Part shown: in pieces, positions 9,346 through 18,758 of the stretch
How the letters are laid out: every line of letters starts with the position of its first letter
Position numbering within the stretch: position 1 is the first letter of the stretch
NCBI GenBank assembly: GCA_030867875.1
Contig: JAOWCC010001634.1
Coordinates: 133,201,593-133,265,592 of the forward strand
DNA: 64,000 bases
Direction of reading: 5' to 3'
Source: Actinernus sp. WN-2022
Lineage: Eukaryota; Cnidaria; Anthozoa; Actiniaria; Actinernidae
Notes under the pieces: generated by a model
Told to the model about the DNA's origin: nothing
What the model saw: the letters and a program-made list of their open reading frames with translations, nothing else
The model's database searches: none
Made by a program: the position numbers and the translations under genes

Positions 9346-10147
9346 TTCTTGAAAGGAGTTTTTATACGGTCTCGCAATGACATATGTTCTAGTAGGTTTT
9401 CTTCTATTTGTTCTAGGACTGCTTTTTCATCACGTGTGGTTGATATCTCATTCCTGGCCTCTGTTTTCTGAGCCTCGGTAGACGTAGGGTCTTTTAGTAT
9501 ATCTTCACCTTGTTTGATAATATCATCTCGCCGTTTCTCAGCTATGATGACATGTTCTGCTGCTTCTACTATATTAGGCCCTAGAGTACTTTTGAGATCC
9601 TTCCCCATCTTCTTATATAACTCATTACGCTTGGTTTTCAAGGGGATAGGCTTCTCTTCACTTCCCTGCGCGCGCATTTCAATTCTTCCGTCGGGCGTAG
9701 TTGCTACCTCAAGCACGCCCCGAATTCCCACATCATGATATTGTTCCCAGACAGCCTCGAACAGCATCTGTTTTGCGTCTTCCGATAAGCCTTGTTTAAG
9801 GACTACACCCCGAGTGCCATATTTCGGAACTTTCTCATTCCTAATACCTTTCAGAATTGTCTGTAGCCCCGGGACATTCTGGGCTTCTGAAGTGGTGAGG
9901 TCTTTGATGTAATCACCCATCGAGTTTCCTTAGTCTTTGGCCTACCACCTTCTTTGTTATGGTCACGTTTGGTTTTCATTTGGATACTTTCCCCTCCTGG
10001 ATCCGTAGTTGTGTCGTCTGGAAACATTGATTTCCATGTCTCTTTGTCGATAGTATCATCATCATCATCATCATAATCGTAGCTTCCACCTGCTTCATCT
10101 CCACCAGGATTTTCCTCATACGGGTCAAACTCTCCCCCTTCAGCCAT
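9336..10147 (-). pseudogene. Unknown acidic/coiled protein of the Polinton, frameshifted
   Basis: The frame from ATG 10147 begins with an acidic, Gly-rich tract (MAEGGEFDPYEENPGG, then seven Asp in a row). It runs to about 9920, where it meets a second frame 9920-9336 starting MGDYIKDLTTSEAQ. The two overlap by only a few codons, so a one-base shift near 9915-9925 fits. The second half is charged and helical, with a Lys/Glu-rich coiled-coil-like region in its last 80 residues. Total about 270 aa. It starts 35 bases from the capsid gene ATG on the other strand, giving a divergent promoter pair. Position beside capsid suggests a virion protein; this is inference. Confidence 0.6.
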
Positions 10148-10181
10148 ATTGAACTTAACTATGTATCGTGCTATATTCAAT

Positions 10182-11426
10182 ATGATAGCATCAAAGTTAG
10201 TTCCAGCGCAAACTCACAGAGAGCCACTTGGACTCAAAGCTCGACGCATCCTATATAGACGCACGTTTGCACCATCATCCGCCAACCCAGGAGAGACACT
10301 CTATATCGCGGTTCCAAAACTAGGAGAAAACATTGTCCTAGTCCCAGGTAGCTTTGCACTCTTGGCTGATATTGCATTGTCTGGGGGACTCAACACCAAT
10401 CGCGTAGTGGCCAATGTCGGACGATGTTTAGTCTCTCATCGTAGATGTAGATTTGGAACAGAGGTAATAGAAGATCTTGCCCGACCAGATCTCCTACAGA
10501 CGTATTCCGATCTCTACCTTCCTACTCCAGAACTAGAAACTCGGATTCAACAGGGTATCCAATCAGAGAATACGAACAAGCTTCGCTCAAAGACTAACGG
10601 TGCAACATCTACGACTGAAGAAGCTGCACTCCTAGCTGCATATGGTTCGAGGTATCGAATCCCATTAGATGTTGACATTCTGACACAACATGGAGCTCTG
10701 TATCCCCACGCCCTCAGTGACATTATTTCGTTTGATTTGGTTCTAGCACCGGCTGTCGATATAGTGGTAGGATCTGATGCTACCAAGATAGGCACATACA
10801 AGCTCAACAACATACAATTGGAGTATGAGGTCATAGAGGACAAAAAACTCGCCAGAAAAGCAGAGCACGCATATAATACAGGCACAGCCTTTCTTTTCAA
10901 CCACGCTTTACACTCCACGACTGTCCCTATCAACAAGGCATCAGGCACTTTGGTGGCTAAGAACCTCACAGTCCCACGGAGATCCTTCACTGGACTACTT
11001 CTACTCTTCGTTGAGCCACACACCGCAGGCGCCCGGGACAGCGAGGCATTCTCCAATCCAGGCATCACTAAGGTGGAGGTAGACGTTAATGGCATTCCAA
11101 ATTTCTTTTTTCCAGATGGTATATTACCACCAGATTTCTGGGAGTCTGCCAAGGGATGGTTTGGTACGTCAGTAGATGTCGATCCGAAAACGACGTCTAT
11201 GACACCCGCCAAGTTCTACAACAACAAATTTGCCGTCTTGGTTGATTGTCGCACAGCAAAGGATTCAGTTGTCCATGGTGATGGCATGGCACAAATAGGT
11301 GATGGAAAAGACATCGACATCCGAGTGCACAGGAGTGGAGGCAGTGGAACTGTTAACATGCACATTTTCGTCCTGTCGGAAGCTCAGATCAATATATTGA
11401 ATGGAACTCTGAGTAGCTTTACATAA
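10182..11426 (+). CDS. Major capsid protein (double jelly-roll)
   Basis: About 414 aa from ATG 10182 (an alternative ATG lies at 10161). It has the hallmarks of Polinton major capsid proteins: an N-terminal LVPAQTHREPLG stretch, a mid-protein YKLNNIQLEYEVIED strand, then PRRSFTGLLLLFVEPH, RDSEAFSNPGITKVEVDVNG and IPNFFFPDG. These mark the second jelly-roll. It would form hexon-like trimers of an icosahedral shell. The frame is intact. It stands at the head of a collinear block: capsid, ATPase, two small genes, two membrane proteins, integrase. The ATPase ATG is at 11429, immediately after the capsid stop. Confidence 0.92.
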   Translation: MIASKLVPAQTHREPLGLKARRILYRRTFAPSSANPGETLYIAVPKLGENIVLVPGSFALLADIALSGGLNTNRVVANVGRCLVSHRRCRFGTEVIEDLARPDLLQTYSDLYLPTPELETRIQQGIQSENTNKLRSKTNGATSTTEEAALLAAYGSRYRIPLDVDILTQHGALYPHALSDIISFDLVLAPAVDIVVGSDATKIGTYKLNNIQLEYEVIEDKKLARKAEHAYNTGTAFLFNHALHSTTVPINKASGTLVAKNLTVPRRSFTGLLLLFVEPHTAGARDSEAFSNPGITKVEVDVNGIPNFFFPDGILPPDFWESAKGWFGTSVDVDPKTTSMTPAKFYNNKFAVLVDCRTAKDSVVHGDGMAQIGDGKDIDIRVHRSGGSGTVNMHIFVLSEAQINILNGTLSSFT

Positions 11427-11428
11427 TA

Positions 11429-12044
11429 ATGGATTCCCTGGTAGAACACATCCCATTCAACTCCCTCATAGTAGGACCCACAAATTGTGGAAAAACAGCA
11501 TTTCTCATAGAGCAGCTTCGTGGACCATTTCGTGGTAAGTTCGATTATATAGTATTAGTTTGCCCCACATACGCCTACAACAAAACCTATCGGGGATTTG
11601 CCAATCTAGATCAACACTTCTACGTTGTATCTCCACCACAGGATGCTATCAATACCGCATTGAATATTTGTGCAGCCTTTTGGGCTGGGACCAATCCACT
11701 ATTGATTCTAGATGATTGTGCTGCCTCGAAAGATGTAAAAAGAAGAACTGACAAGCTCGTAAATCTCTGCTCGACATATAGGACTCTCTATTTGGGTGAT
11801 ATCCCAACAATTAACAAGTATATGCAAACCTTTCCGTGAAAACGTAGCTGTTGTGGTTGCCTTTCATACCGCATCGACTATAGATGGAAAAAGGCTATTT
11901 GAGGACTATGGAGGCTCGCAAGAAGGCAGCGAGTTACAAACAGTGCTTCGGTCTCACAAGTTTGCTCGCATATGCTTTTGTTTACGACATCCTTTTGCAG
12001 TAGTGTTAGAGCTACCCGCACCTATGACATATTATCATGGCTGA
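11429..12044 (+). pseudogene. DNA-packaging ATPase (FtsK/HerA-like), frameshifted
   Basis: Frames 11429-11839 and 11796-12044 together give about 200 aa, the size of Polinton packaging ATPases. Walker A is GPTNCGKT (residues ~17-24), Walker B is NPLLILDDC, and a third motif VVVAFHTAS carries the sensor-like position. The frame shifts once near 11800-11840. The enzyme would pump DNA into preformed capsids. The gene begins two bases after the capsid stop and ends overlapping the next gene's ATG (12037). Confidence 0.88.
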
Positions 12045-12588
12045 TAAAGAAATATGTACCCTACTAGGTGAGGACGTAACAGGCCCACCACCACCACCAA
12101 AGACAGAGGATGTCGTAACAGATAACCGCGAAGCACTTACAATTTTGGCTGCAACGGGTACAACGAAGGATTACCTAGGTAAACATTTCTCTCTAGGAGA
12201 TATTGCTAGACTATCTGAAAAAGAAGTAGATAGATTATATAGAAGGTATCAGGCCGTTCTAGCTAAGCAAATAACAGAAAGCTTAGTCGATGGTGTGATG
12301 CGTCTAGCTACCAGCTTAGTTGCTTACCTAGTACCCATAGATTCTCAGGAAGAACTGATCAAAGACCTACAAGAAGACCACCTAGTCCGCAACGAGATCA
12401 GTGCTGCGACTGGTCTGTTATCACTTAAAGCAGGTCGCTTTGTAGCGCTAGCTAGCGTCTTGTTCCATGTATCTGGTCACATAGTCATTCCTGGTACACC
12501 TATTGAACCTTCCCACACACCTACTATATCGAAGCAAGATGGAGGAAACGGATCGGATTACTGCAGATCCACCGAAGACTGTGCCTGA
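12037..12588 (+). CDS. Unknown small protein 1 of the Polinton
   Basis: 183 aa from ATG 12037, overlapping the ATPase end by 8 bases. The N-terminus is acidic with a Pro run (GPPPPPK). The rest is mostly helical, with IARLSEKEVDRLYRRYQAVL and a hydrophobic LMRLATSLVAYLV-like stretch. The C-terminus reads AGRFVALASVLFHVSGHI. Homologues of this size stand after the ATPase in other cnidarian Polintons to my recollection, without known function. Confidence 0.6.
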   Translation: MADKEICTLLGEDVTGPPPPPKTEDVVTDNREALTILAATGTTKDYLGKHFSLGDIARLSEKEVDRLYRRYQAVLAKQITESLVDGVMRLATSLVAYLVPIDSQEELIKDLQEDHLVRNEISAATGLLSLKAGRFVALASVLFHVSGHIVIPGTPIEPSHTPTISKQDGGNGSDYCRSTEDCA

Positions 12589-12901
12589 GAAAAAAGAAAA
12601 GGATCCAAAGTGTGTTGCTAGGGGAAAAGCATTGACAGAAAGCAACAAACGTGCTAGAGAGGCTCAAAAGAGGGAGATAGCACGTGAAAGCGAATTATCT
12701 AAAGGAACCGATGTGGGGGGAAGCTGGACAAAAAACATGTCTACCAATACTACTCTAGCAGCTATTGGTGTGGGCGCTTCGTTGGTTGGGGCATACTACC
12801 AATACAAAAGATACAGAAACGACGCCCCTAAGAATATTAGTACGATACGCCCCGCGAGTCCGGTAAAGACTATGAAGGTAGCATTGCCGGACATGGAGTA
12901 G
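12539..12901 (+). CDS. Unknown small protein 2 with one membrane segment
   Basis: 120 aa from ATG 12539, which lies inside the end of the preceding gene in another frame, a 50-bp overlap. The first 70 residues are very basic (KEKDPKCVARGKALTESNKR, REAQKREIARE). One transmembrane segment follows (NTTLAAIGVGASLVGAYYQY), with a basic flank after it. The Lys/Arg-rich head resembles DNA-condensing core proteins; a role as membrane-anchored DNA-binding virion protein is a guess. Confidence 0.6.
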   Translation: MEETDRITADPPKTVPEKKEKDPKCVARGKALTESNKRAREAQKREIARESELSKGTDVGGSWTKNMSTNTTLAAIGVGASLVGAYYQYKRYRNDAPKNISTIRPASPVKTMKVALPDME

Positions 12902-12945
12902 AACGATAGAACATTTGAAGACTAGGAAACCATAGGTATAGGAGG

Positions 12946-13176
12946 ATGGAAGAGAAAACGTTGATGAAAGCTGTAACTGATGCTGCTATATTAACTGGTA
13001 TTGCTAGTGGCATTGGGTTCATATCAACAAAATTAGCCAAAGAGCCCATGCTTAGCGATCCTTCATCATCAATCATAAACTACGTGAAGTGGACAGCCGT
13101 GTTGGCTGGTAGCATAGCTGCTAAGCATTATCTTGAGGATCAAAATATAATTCCAAAGCCAAAGCCAAAGCCATAA
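12946..13176 (+). CDS. Small membrane protein (two predicted spans)
   Basis: 76 aa from ATG 12946. Hydrophobic stretches AVTDAAILTGIASGIGFIST and YVKWTAVLAGSIAAK flank a polar loop, and the C-terminus is a KPKPKP repeat. Its stop overlaps the next gene's start in TAATG, a tight junction. Function unknown. Confidence 0.65.
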   Translation: MEEKTLMKAVTDAAILTGIASGIGFISTKLAKEPMLSDPSSSIINYVKWTAVLAGSIAAKHYLEDQNIIPKPKPKP

Positions 13177-13616
13177 TGTTCATAGCTGCAATAACTGCTA
13201 TTGGTGGAGCTATACTAAATGCAACGGCCTTCGTAGGTGGAAGCTATATCGCCAAGGCAGTTGCTGGTAGTGATCCCTCTGCGGTGGCTGCTGAGAAAAA
13301 AAGACACGACCTGGCACTAGAGAAGTATCAGGCAGACATGGGTGCCTTCCAGAAGCGCCGCGCAATCTTAGCTGATTGGATCAAAGAACAGGACCGCCTG
13401 AAATACTATGCTTCTGTGGACCTCAAAAACGAAGATAAGGCCCGTAGGCTATACAATACTGTAAATGTGGGACTACACCACATACGTCCACAGGACCTGA
13501 AGGAACCTAGATTATCCGACTACTATCGACCTACTAGTTCGCAGAAGACAGGTGAGTTAGTCTACGTAGGTGGTGGTATGCTTGCTATTGCCTATGCTGC
13601 TAGTAAATGGCTATAG
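13176..13616 (+). CDS. Membrane-anchored conserved Polinton protein
   Basis: 146 aa from ATG 13176. An N-terminal hydrophobic segment (MFIAAITAIGGAILNATAF) may be a signal anchor. A charged helical middle (EKKRHDLALEKYQADMG, QKRRAILADWIKEQDRL) follows, then YNTVNVGLHH, and a C-terminal hydrophobic helix (VYVGGGMLAIAYAASKW). The helix-charged-helix plan is shared by unnamed proteins that I recall from many animal Polintons. Likely a virion membrane or minor core component. Confidence 0.65.
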   Translation: MFIAAITAIGGAILNATAFVGGSYIAKAVAGSDPSAVAAEKKRHDLALEKYQADMGAFQKRRAILADWIKEQDRLKYYASVDLKNEDKARRLYNTVNVGLHHIRPQDLKEPRLSDYYRPTSSQKTGELVYVGGGMLAIAYAASKWL

Positions 13617-13676
13617 CTTTTTAAAAACGAGCTTTGTTCTACATGTTGAAGTTTGGTACTACGCAAATATATAGTT

Positions 13677-14684
13677 ATGTATAAAGAGATGAGAGTAGTA
13701 TACTATAGTCCTATGGGCTATTGGAAAGGTCATGCTGCAATTGGTAAGCTAGCAGTGGCAGCAAAGGTATCTGAGGATGTAGCTAAGAGTTGGTTAGAGA
13801 AACAAGCCCTATGGCAGATATACCTACCACCACCACGACATATCCCACGGCCACATTGGACTGTATCGAAACCAAATGAGGTTCACCAAGCTGATTTGAT
13901 CTTTCTACCTCATGATCGACCTGGACGTGGACGAAAGCTATATAAGTATGCTTTGGTGGTGATCGATGTGGCTTCTAGATATAAAGAGGCTGAACCTTTA
14001 GCTTCGAAAGATAGTGGTGAAGTTTCTGCAGCTTTTGAACGAATCTACAAGCGTAGTCCACTAGAATGGCCCAAAACCTTGCAAGTTGATCCTGGTAGAG
14101 AATTCATGGGACGTATGTCTGAAACCTTAGAACTACGTGGTACGAAAGTTCAACGAGGTGAGGCTGGCAACCACAGGGCACAAAGCTTTGTTGAGAGAGC
14201 AAATAGGACACTGGCTGAGAGGTTGTTTGGATACCAATATGCACAGGAAATGGTACTCACTTCAGAAGGATCAGATGCACGTAGTACAGAATGGGTGTTG
14301 CGGCTTCCAGAAGTTATCAAAGCCATGAACAACGAAGTTACTCGGCTGACTGGGAAGGAGCCTTCGAATTCTGTAGAGGCACAGCAAGTAAACATAAAGA
14401 CTCCTACATATTCGCGATCTGTTGGGTTAGAAGAAAAACGTTTACAGTTTGATATTCTAGTTAGATATCTTTATGCACCTGGAGAGTTGGAAGGTGGAGC
14501 TAAGGGAGCAACTGATCCTGTGTGGAGCATACAGACATATGTTATTTCACGTTGTGTGATATCTTCGAACCCACCAGTTCTATACTATTTGGAAAAGGGT
14601 GCACCCAAGCGTGGATTTGTGCGTGAAGAGCTACAAGTCGTACCACCAGATACTGAACTACCTCCAAAGGGGATTCTAAGATAG
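13677..14684 (+). CDS. Retrovirus-type integrase (DDE) of the Polinton
   Basis: 335 aa from ATG 13677; an upstream TTG would add 8 codons but ATG is preferred. The N-terminal helical part YWKGHAAIGKLAVAAKVS is typical of Polinton integrases. The rve core has the catalytic triad: Asp in HQADLIFLPHD, Asp in LQVDPGREFMG, Glu in SFVERANRTLAE. A C-terminal SH3-like region ends in GFVREELQVVPP. It would insert the linear viral DNA and make the target duplication. The frame is intact, one of few such genes here. It converges with PolB, with 30 bases between stops. Confidence 0.93.
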   Translation: MYKEMRVVYYSPMGYWKGHAAIGKLAVAAKVSEDVAKSWLEKQALWQIYLPPPRHIPRPHWTVSKPNEVHQADLIFLPHDRPGRGRKLYKYALVVIDVASRYKEAEPLASKDSGEVSAAFERIYKRSPLEWPKTLQVDPGREFMGRMSETLELRGTKVQRGEAGNHRAQSFVERANRTLAERLFGYQYAQEMVLTSEGSDARSTEWVLRLPEVIKAMNNEVTRLTGKEPSNSVEAQQVNIKTPTYSRSVGLEEKRLQFDILVRYLYAPGELEGGAKGATDPVWSIQTYVISRCVISSNPPVLYYLEKGAPKRGFVREELQVVPPDTELPPKGILR

Positions 14685-14714
14685 AAGCAGCTCGCAAATA
14701 AAATCATCTAAGTC

Positions 14715-17700
14715 TTACTCCTCTGGAATGGTGTTTTTATGTCCATAGGCTAGCGTATCAACCCCGTTTGCTGAAATCCAGCGCTTAATATCGAATGGTG
14801 ATAGAGAGATCTTATTCATATGCATACCATACATCCTGTGACCTTCGCTTCGAAGCATATCCATACCATGGTGGAATACGTTCTTATCTAGCAAGCACTC
14901 TTTGTATTGCTCATGACGAATACGATGTTTCACAACTGCCTTCTTGGTGCCTTTAGCTTTCCTAATCTCCCCACCACCTACTTTCAAGATCGAGTATAGC
15001 TTCGATCGTAGTCCAACATATTCGACAATGGGAATACCTCCACATTCGTCTTTCATTTTACCGAGGACTTTCTTGTTGTCTATGTTATACAACGGATGGT
15101 CTTTGCTGTAGTTGCTTGTATCATATAGGCGTTTGTTGGTGTCCATATCTGCATAGATGTCTTTAGTTTCGATGTGTAGTAAGAGACTGTCGGTGTCTGT
15201 GTAGAGTAGATTACAACGTTGTCCATACTGCTTCTTGAGCTCGTTGTAGTAGAAGTCATACATCAGATGTTTTGAGAGATCTAGAATTGACATTCCAACA
15301 TATACTGGGCGGTCCAGCCGTAACTTACTTTTGTAGTTGTGTACAGCGGCTAGATCGTCGTCGAAGATTGTAGAGTGAGCATAGCTAGGTTTATTCAATA
15401 GACGTTGTAGTTTGTTTCCTTCTGATGCACGCACTAATTGGATATCTACACGCTTACGTAGATTCTCCATTGTTTTACCAAATACGCTATTGTTCATCAA
15501 TTTGTAGAGTTTTCGTAGTTCTGTATTCATTCGTATGTATGGCTCCATCCATGGGGATTGGTCAAATCGTAGTGCTCTGTGTATCTTTTTCAAACGCATG
15601 CCAAGAGATAAGTATAGCTGTAGGTTTCAGTGGTGGAGCATATATCGCTCTTTATCTCGGAGGTTAGGTATAAGCTTCTCCGCTTTCAAAGATCCTTTTC
15701 CTTTGTATAGCTCCTCGAATAGATTGGTCTGATACTCTGAGAACCAAGCACGATCCACTTGCATCCTCTCGGGAGCTAGCGGATAGCTGTTGTGTGCGTC
15801 GTGAAGTTCTCGAGGATACTCAAGGTCAACTTCTAGGATGTAACCTTTATCTGAATCGTCTGTAAGATTGGTGATTTGTTCTTCTGTTGGTGTACACCAC
15901 TCAAACCCTCCCGTTGGGAGATATTGACTCATAGCCCAGCCGTATAGGTTGTTAGCGTCAAGATAGAGTATATGGCTATTTGGCTTCTCCGGGTCAAAAT
16001 CGGATACGCTTGGGTTGTTTGCTTTCGCACTACGCTGAGACACCATAGATATCCCACCGCGTAGACCTTTCTCAATAAATAGATGCATGTCATAGTCGGT
16101 TAATAGTTCAAGCTTCACACCCGTCTTCTTCAACAGCGCATCCCACGATAGACCAGGACTCGTATAGTAGTGAGCTGGATCCAAGCCATAGTTTTGCATA
16201 CATGTCGCGCGAAAACCCTCAAACACATCTGCTAGAAGAAGTACGTCGGTTTGAAGGTAAAGATCATGGTAGTCTCCCAATGTTTCACAGCCAAATACGT
16301 TCCAAACTTCTAGTGCGTGTTCATAGTCCTTGTCGGATATGTCCTCTAGGTATAGCTTACTATAGAATGCTTCTTTCGGTGGAAGAGAAGTCTCAGTGAA
16401 TCTATCCCAAGAGTCCATGTACTCATACCGATAAACGCCTTTGCGTTGCAGCAGCTCGTTCTTTTCTAGGTCGTGTGTATACTTTGTAGTTTGTCGAAAG
16501 GTGTCTGGGGCTGCACTTGTTACCAGCTTATCAAGAGATGATAGTAAAAATTGAATGTTATCTATGAAGTGAGAATGAAATGGATTTCTCCATATTGTTT
16601 GGAATACAAGAGATATCGCCCTCTGTCTTGGAGATGGATTGCATCAGTAGGTGAGCATCGTATCCACGTAGGTTGTGAAATACGACTGGAATGATAGGTG
16701 AGATACGTAATTTGAGGTTGCAGACTCTGTGTGCGGCGCCTCTAAACTCACCTGTGATGTGACAATGATCACGTACTCTATCACTACCAACCAATGGCTT
16801 CTGGCAGATATGACAAATCGTTGCTCTATTATAAACCCTCTTGTTTTCCCATGACATACATAGTGGCTTGGCCTTTTGGGTTTTGATCTTCGCCTCTTCC
16901 TCTTGTAAGCATCGTAGAAAGCGTTCGATAGTGTCTGTACCTCTATATAGTACAGGTGGCTCGCTGTGGCCATCAGAACGTACGACTATGTAGCAAAATC
17001 CACAGGGAATGTGTTCTTCTGTCTTTTGTGTGTTACTTTTCTTGGGGTCTTGGGTAGGTCCTTCGATCTTAGTGGTTAAGGCCTCAAGGTCAGCATAGAT
17101 GACATAGGGCACTTTGAGCTGATTGTCGATATTCTGAAAGGAGACTATGTTGTTCTCCTTGGTAGGCATTTCAATTCGAATGGCTCGGTCATGGACGCCG
17201 TTACATTCTGGGCTGTGTTTTTCAAGAAGAGCTTTGGTAGTATATCCATGTAGACAACGCTCGCAGAAGTGTTTCCTATGTTCGTGTTTTGTTTGATCGA
17301 ATAGAAGCTTATTGAAGTTCTTGATCCAACAGTAGTGTTGCCGACTACTCTTTGGGCACTCTATAAGCAATAAGTTAACGCGCGTCGAGAAAGTCTCCTT
17401 TGAGATGTGATGTACGATCAAGCACTTTTCCTTTAGATCCCAACCATATACATTAATAGAGATCTCGATTTGCTTCTCTACTCGTTTTATTTGTGAGATT
17501 GGTGTTGGCGCATCCACCCCATCGAAGTTCAACCCATCATCTTTTCTGTACTTAGACGTTCTCTGAGGGTCTTTTTTGACTGAAAACAGCGCGGCACGTA
17601 GCGACCAACGTAAGCAGTGGTCGTCGTCGTTATTTACGTTAATCACGGCTTTCTTATTCGCGACTTCGGTAGTAGTATGTACGAACCTCCGCGGAGTGGC

Positions 17701-18119
17701 TGATATCGAGCAATGTCCAACCACAAAATGTTGACTTTATCTATAACCCAGTTTGATCCTCGACTGATCCACTTCTCAATGTGGTTGTAGATCTGAGCAT
17801 GTGCTTCTACTATTGCCCCACGGATCCCAGCATCAATGGTCAAGACGGTTTGTGAGCTCCGGAAGGTAACTATCTCATATTCTGAACCCTTAGGTTTGTC
17901 GAGCCGTAGCGTGATATTCAAAGCTAGCTGAAGCTTGATGCTATTGTGGTCTTGGAGCTCTTCCTCGAGCTTTTCAGTAGTCTGCTTCCGCACACCAGCT
18001 AGGAAGGCAGCTGGGTCTGCTCCTAGTGGGTTACCATCTGGAACGTCCATCTTCCATCCACGTAAATAGCCCTTGATGGTCCTTGGTGCTCGGACGAATT
18101 CGAGTGTGCGTTCAGCCAT
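14715..18119 (-). pseudogene. Protein-primed DNA polymerase B, broken three times
   Basis: Starting at ATG 18119, frames 18119-17643, 17724-16558, 16418-15627 and 15599-14715 make about 1,130 codons. The N-terminal ~150 residues are family-specific. A Cys/His region with FCERCLHGYTTKALLEKHSPEC is followed by the 3'-5' exonuclease Asp in VIYADLEALT, then an HNH/endonuclease VII-like insert (CHICQKPL, DHCHITGEFRGAAHRVCN). Palm motifs are LDANNLYGWAM (A), NNSVFGKTMEN (B) and YTDTDSLL (C). Breaks: frameshift near 17665, frameshift near 16550, and TGA at 15627-15629. The frame is otherwise open, so decay is recent relative to the retroelement around it. It would replicate the linear genome from a protein primer. 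Confidence 0.93.
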
Positions 18120-18150
18120 AGTGTAATACCTTAATAACAGCCTTTCTCTA

Positions 18151-18340
18151 ATAGGGTGTCAAAATACGATAAGCGTACTACAGTAGTATATAAAGACCCC
18201 AGAAGATAATAAGTTGGGATTTGGTACATATTGTGGTTTACAAAGTTTAACAACTGCGTTTGGGGGAAGGGGGCCATAGAATGTGACAAAAAAACTGAAA
18301 ACGAAGGTGCTGCGCCAGAACCGCCACTTTGTATACTACT
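18151..18340 (-). repeat. Right terminal inverted repeat of the Polinton
   Basis: Inverted partner of 3391-3587. It begins about 30 bases upstream of the PolB start codon (18119), so the PolB promoter must lie in or very near the repeat. The outer end GTATACTACT is followed by AGATA, the target duplication. Confidence 0.95.
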
Positions 18341-18345
18341 AGATA

Positions 18346-18536
18346 CGTACTTTGTCCTTGAGGTTGGGACTGATCACCCCATCCATAAGTAGTGTAATCA
18401 TTTAAATATGAGTCACAAAGAGTAAGTTACGTTAGCTTGTACCAGCAAAGATTTGTAAATGAAGTCAGTTTGTCTTGTTAATTACCGAGATATCATACTC
18501 GAAATGTCATGCGTGACATTTATTTTAGTGGGGGAG
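18346..18536 (+). other. 3' untranslated part of gypsy 1 with polypurine tract
   Basis: Continuation of the gypsy element after the Polinton insertion. No open frame. It ends in the purine-rich tract AGTGGGGGAG (about 18527-18536), directly followed by the TGTGTTAGCC start of the LTR, as expected for plus-strand priming. Confidence 0.75.
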
Positions 18537-18758
18537 TGTGTTAGCCCTTACAGTTGAAGCTCAATAATAATTCAGTTCCGGTTAGCTGTCACGCCGGAAG
18601 TTCAAGTTCATGAACAGCCCATTGTATTCACCGTAATCAGATATAGTAGTGCTATATTTCAAGGATACAAGACCCGTGTTAAAAATAGAAATAAAGAGTT
18701 GGCGTTGCTTGTGGCAAAGTGTGTGTATGGTTTTCTGGGCTGCGGGAACGGCGTAACA
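18537..18758 (+). repeat. 3' LTR of gypsy element 1
   Basis: Complete 222-bp LTR bounded by TGTGTTAGCC and GGCGTAACA, preceded by a polypurine tract. Its last 150 bp match positions 1-150. Divergence between the copies is a few percent at most by eye. Confidence 0.92.

Larger units (their letters stand above)
3391..18340. mobile_element. Polinton/Maverick (adintovirus-like endogenous dsDNA virus)
   Basis: A 14,950-bp element with long terminal inverted repeats beginning AGTAGTATAC and a 5-bp direct duplication AGATA outside (3386-3390 and 18341-18345). Polintons are reported with 6-bp duplications, so 5 matching bases may mean one mutated position or a true 5-bp site. It encodes the defining set: protein-primed PolB, retroviral-type integrase, FtsK/HerA-like packaging ATPase and double-jelly-roll capsid. 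Order from the left: F-box/ankyrin (-), Cys-rich (+), TFIIB (+), membrane protein (-), minor capsid (-), unknown large protein (+), two unknown proteins (-), capsid to integrase (+), PolB (-). Frameshifts or stops in at least seven genes show it is a relic. Confidence 0.96.
1..18758 (+). mobile_element. Ty3/gypsy LTR retrotransposon 1, split by a Polinton
   Basis: Two LTR copies in direct orientation (1-150 and 18537-18758) bound gag, RNase H and integrase remnants on the + strand. The purine-rich GTGGGGGAG stands directly before the 3' LTR. The interior is interrupted from 3391 to 18340 by a Polinton. Without that insert the visible retroelement is only about 3.8 kb, short for this family, because protease and reverse transcriptase are missing. 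Coding frames carry stops and shifts, so the copy is dead. It appears inserted into the 3' flank of a GPCR unit: the sequence right after the 3' LTR (TAGTGATCA) matches the uninterrupted site at 26453. Confidence 0.9.

Noticed and set aside
9336..9920. Candidate for the missing adenain-type protease
   Set aside because: Size is near 190 aa, but no His/Asp/Cys catalytic pattern is present and the composition is charged coiled-coil.
10547..11212. 221-codon minus frame opposite the capsid gene
   Set aside because: It is the antisense shadow of the capsid frame, with no motif of its own.
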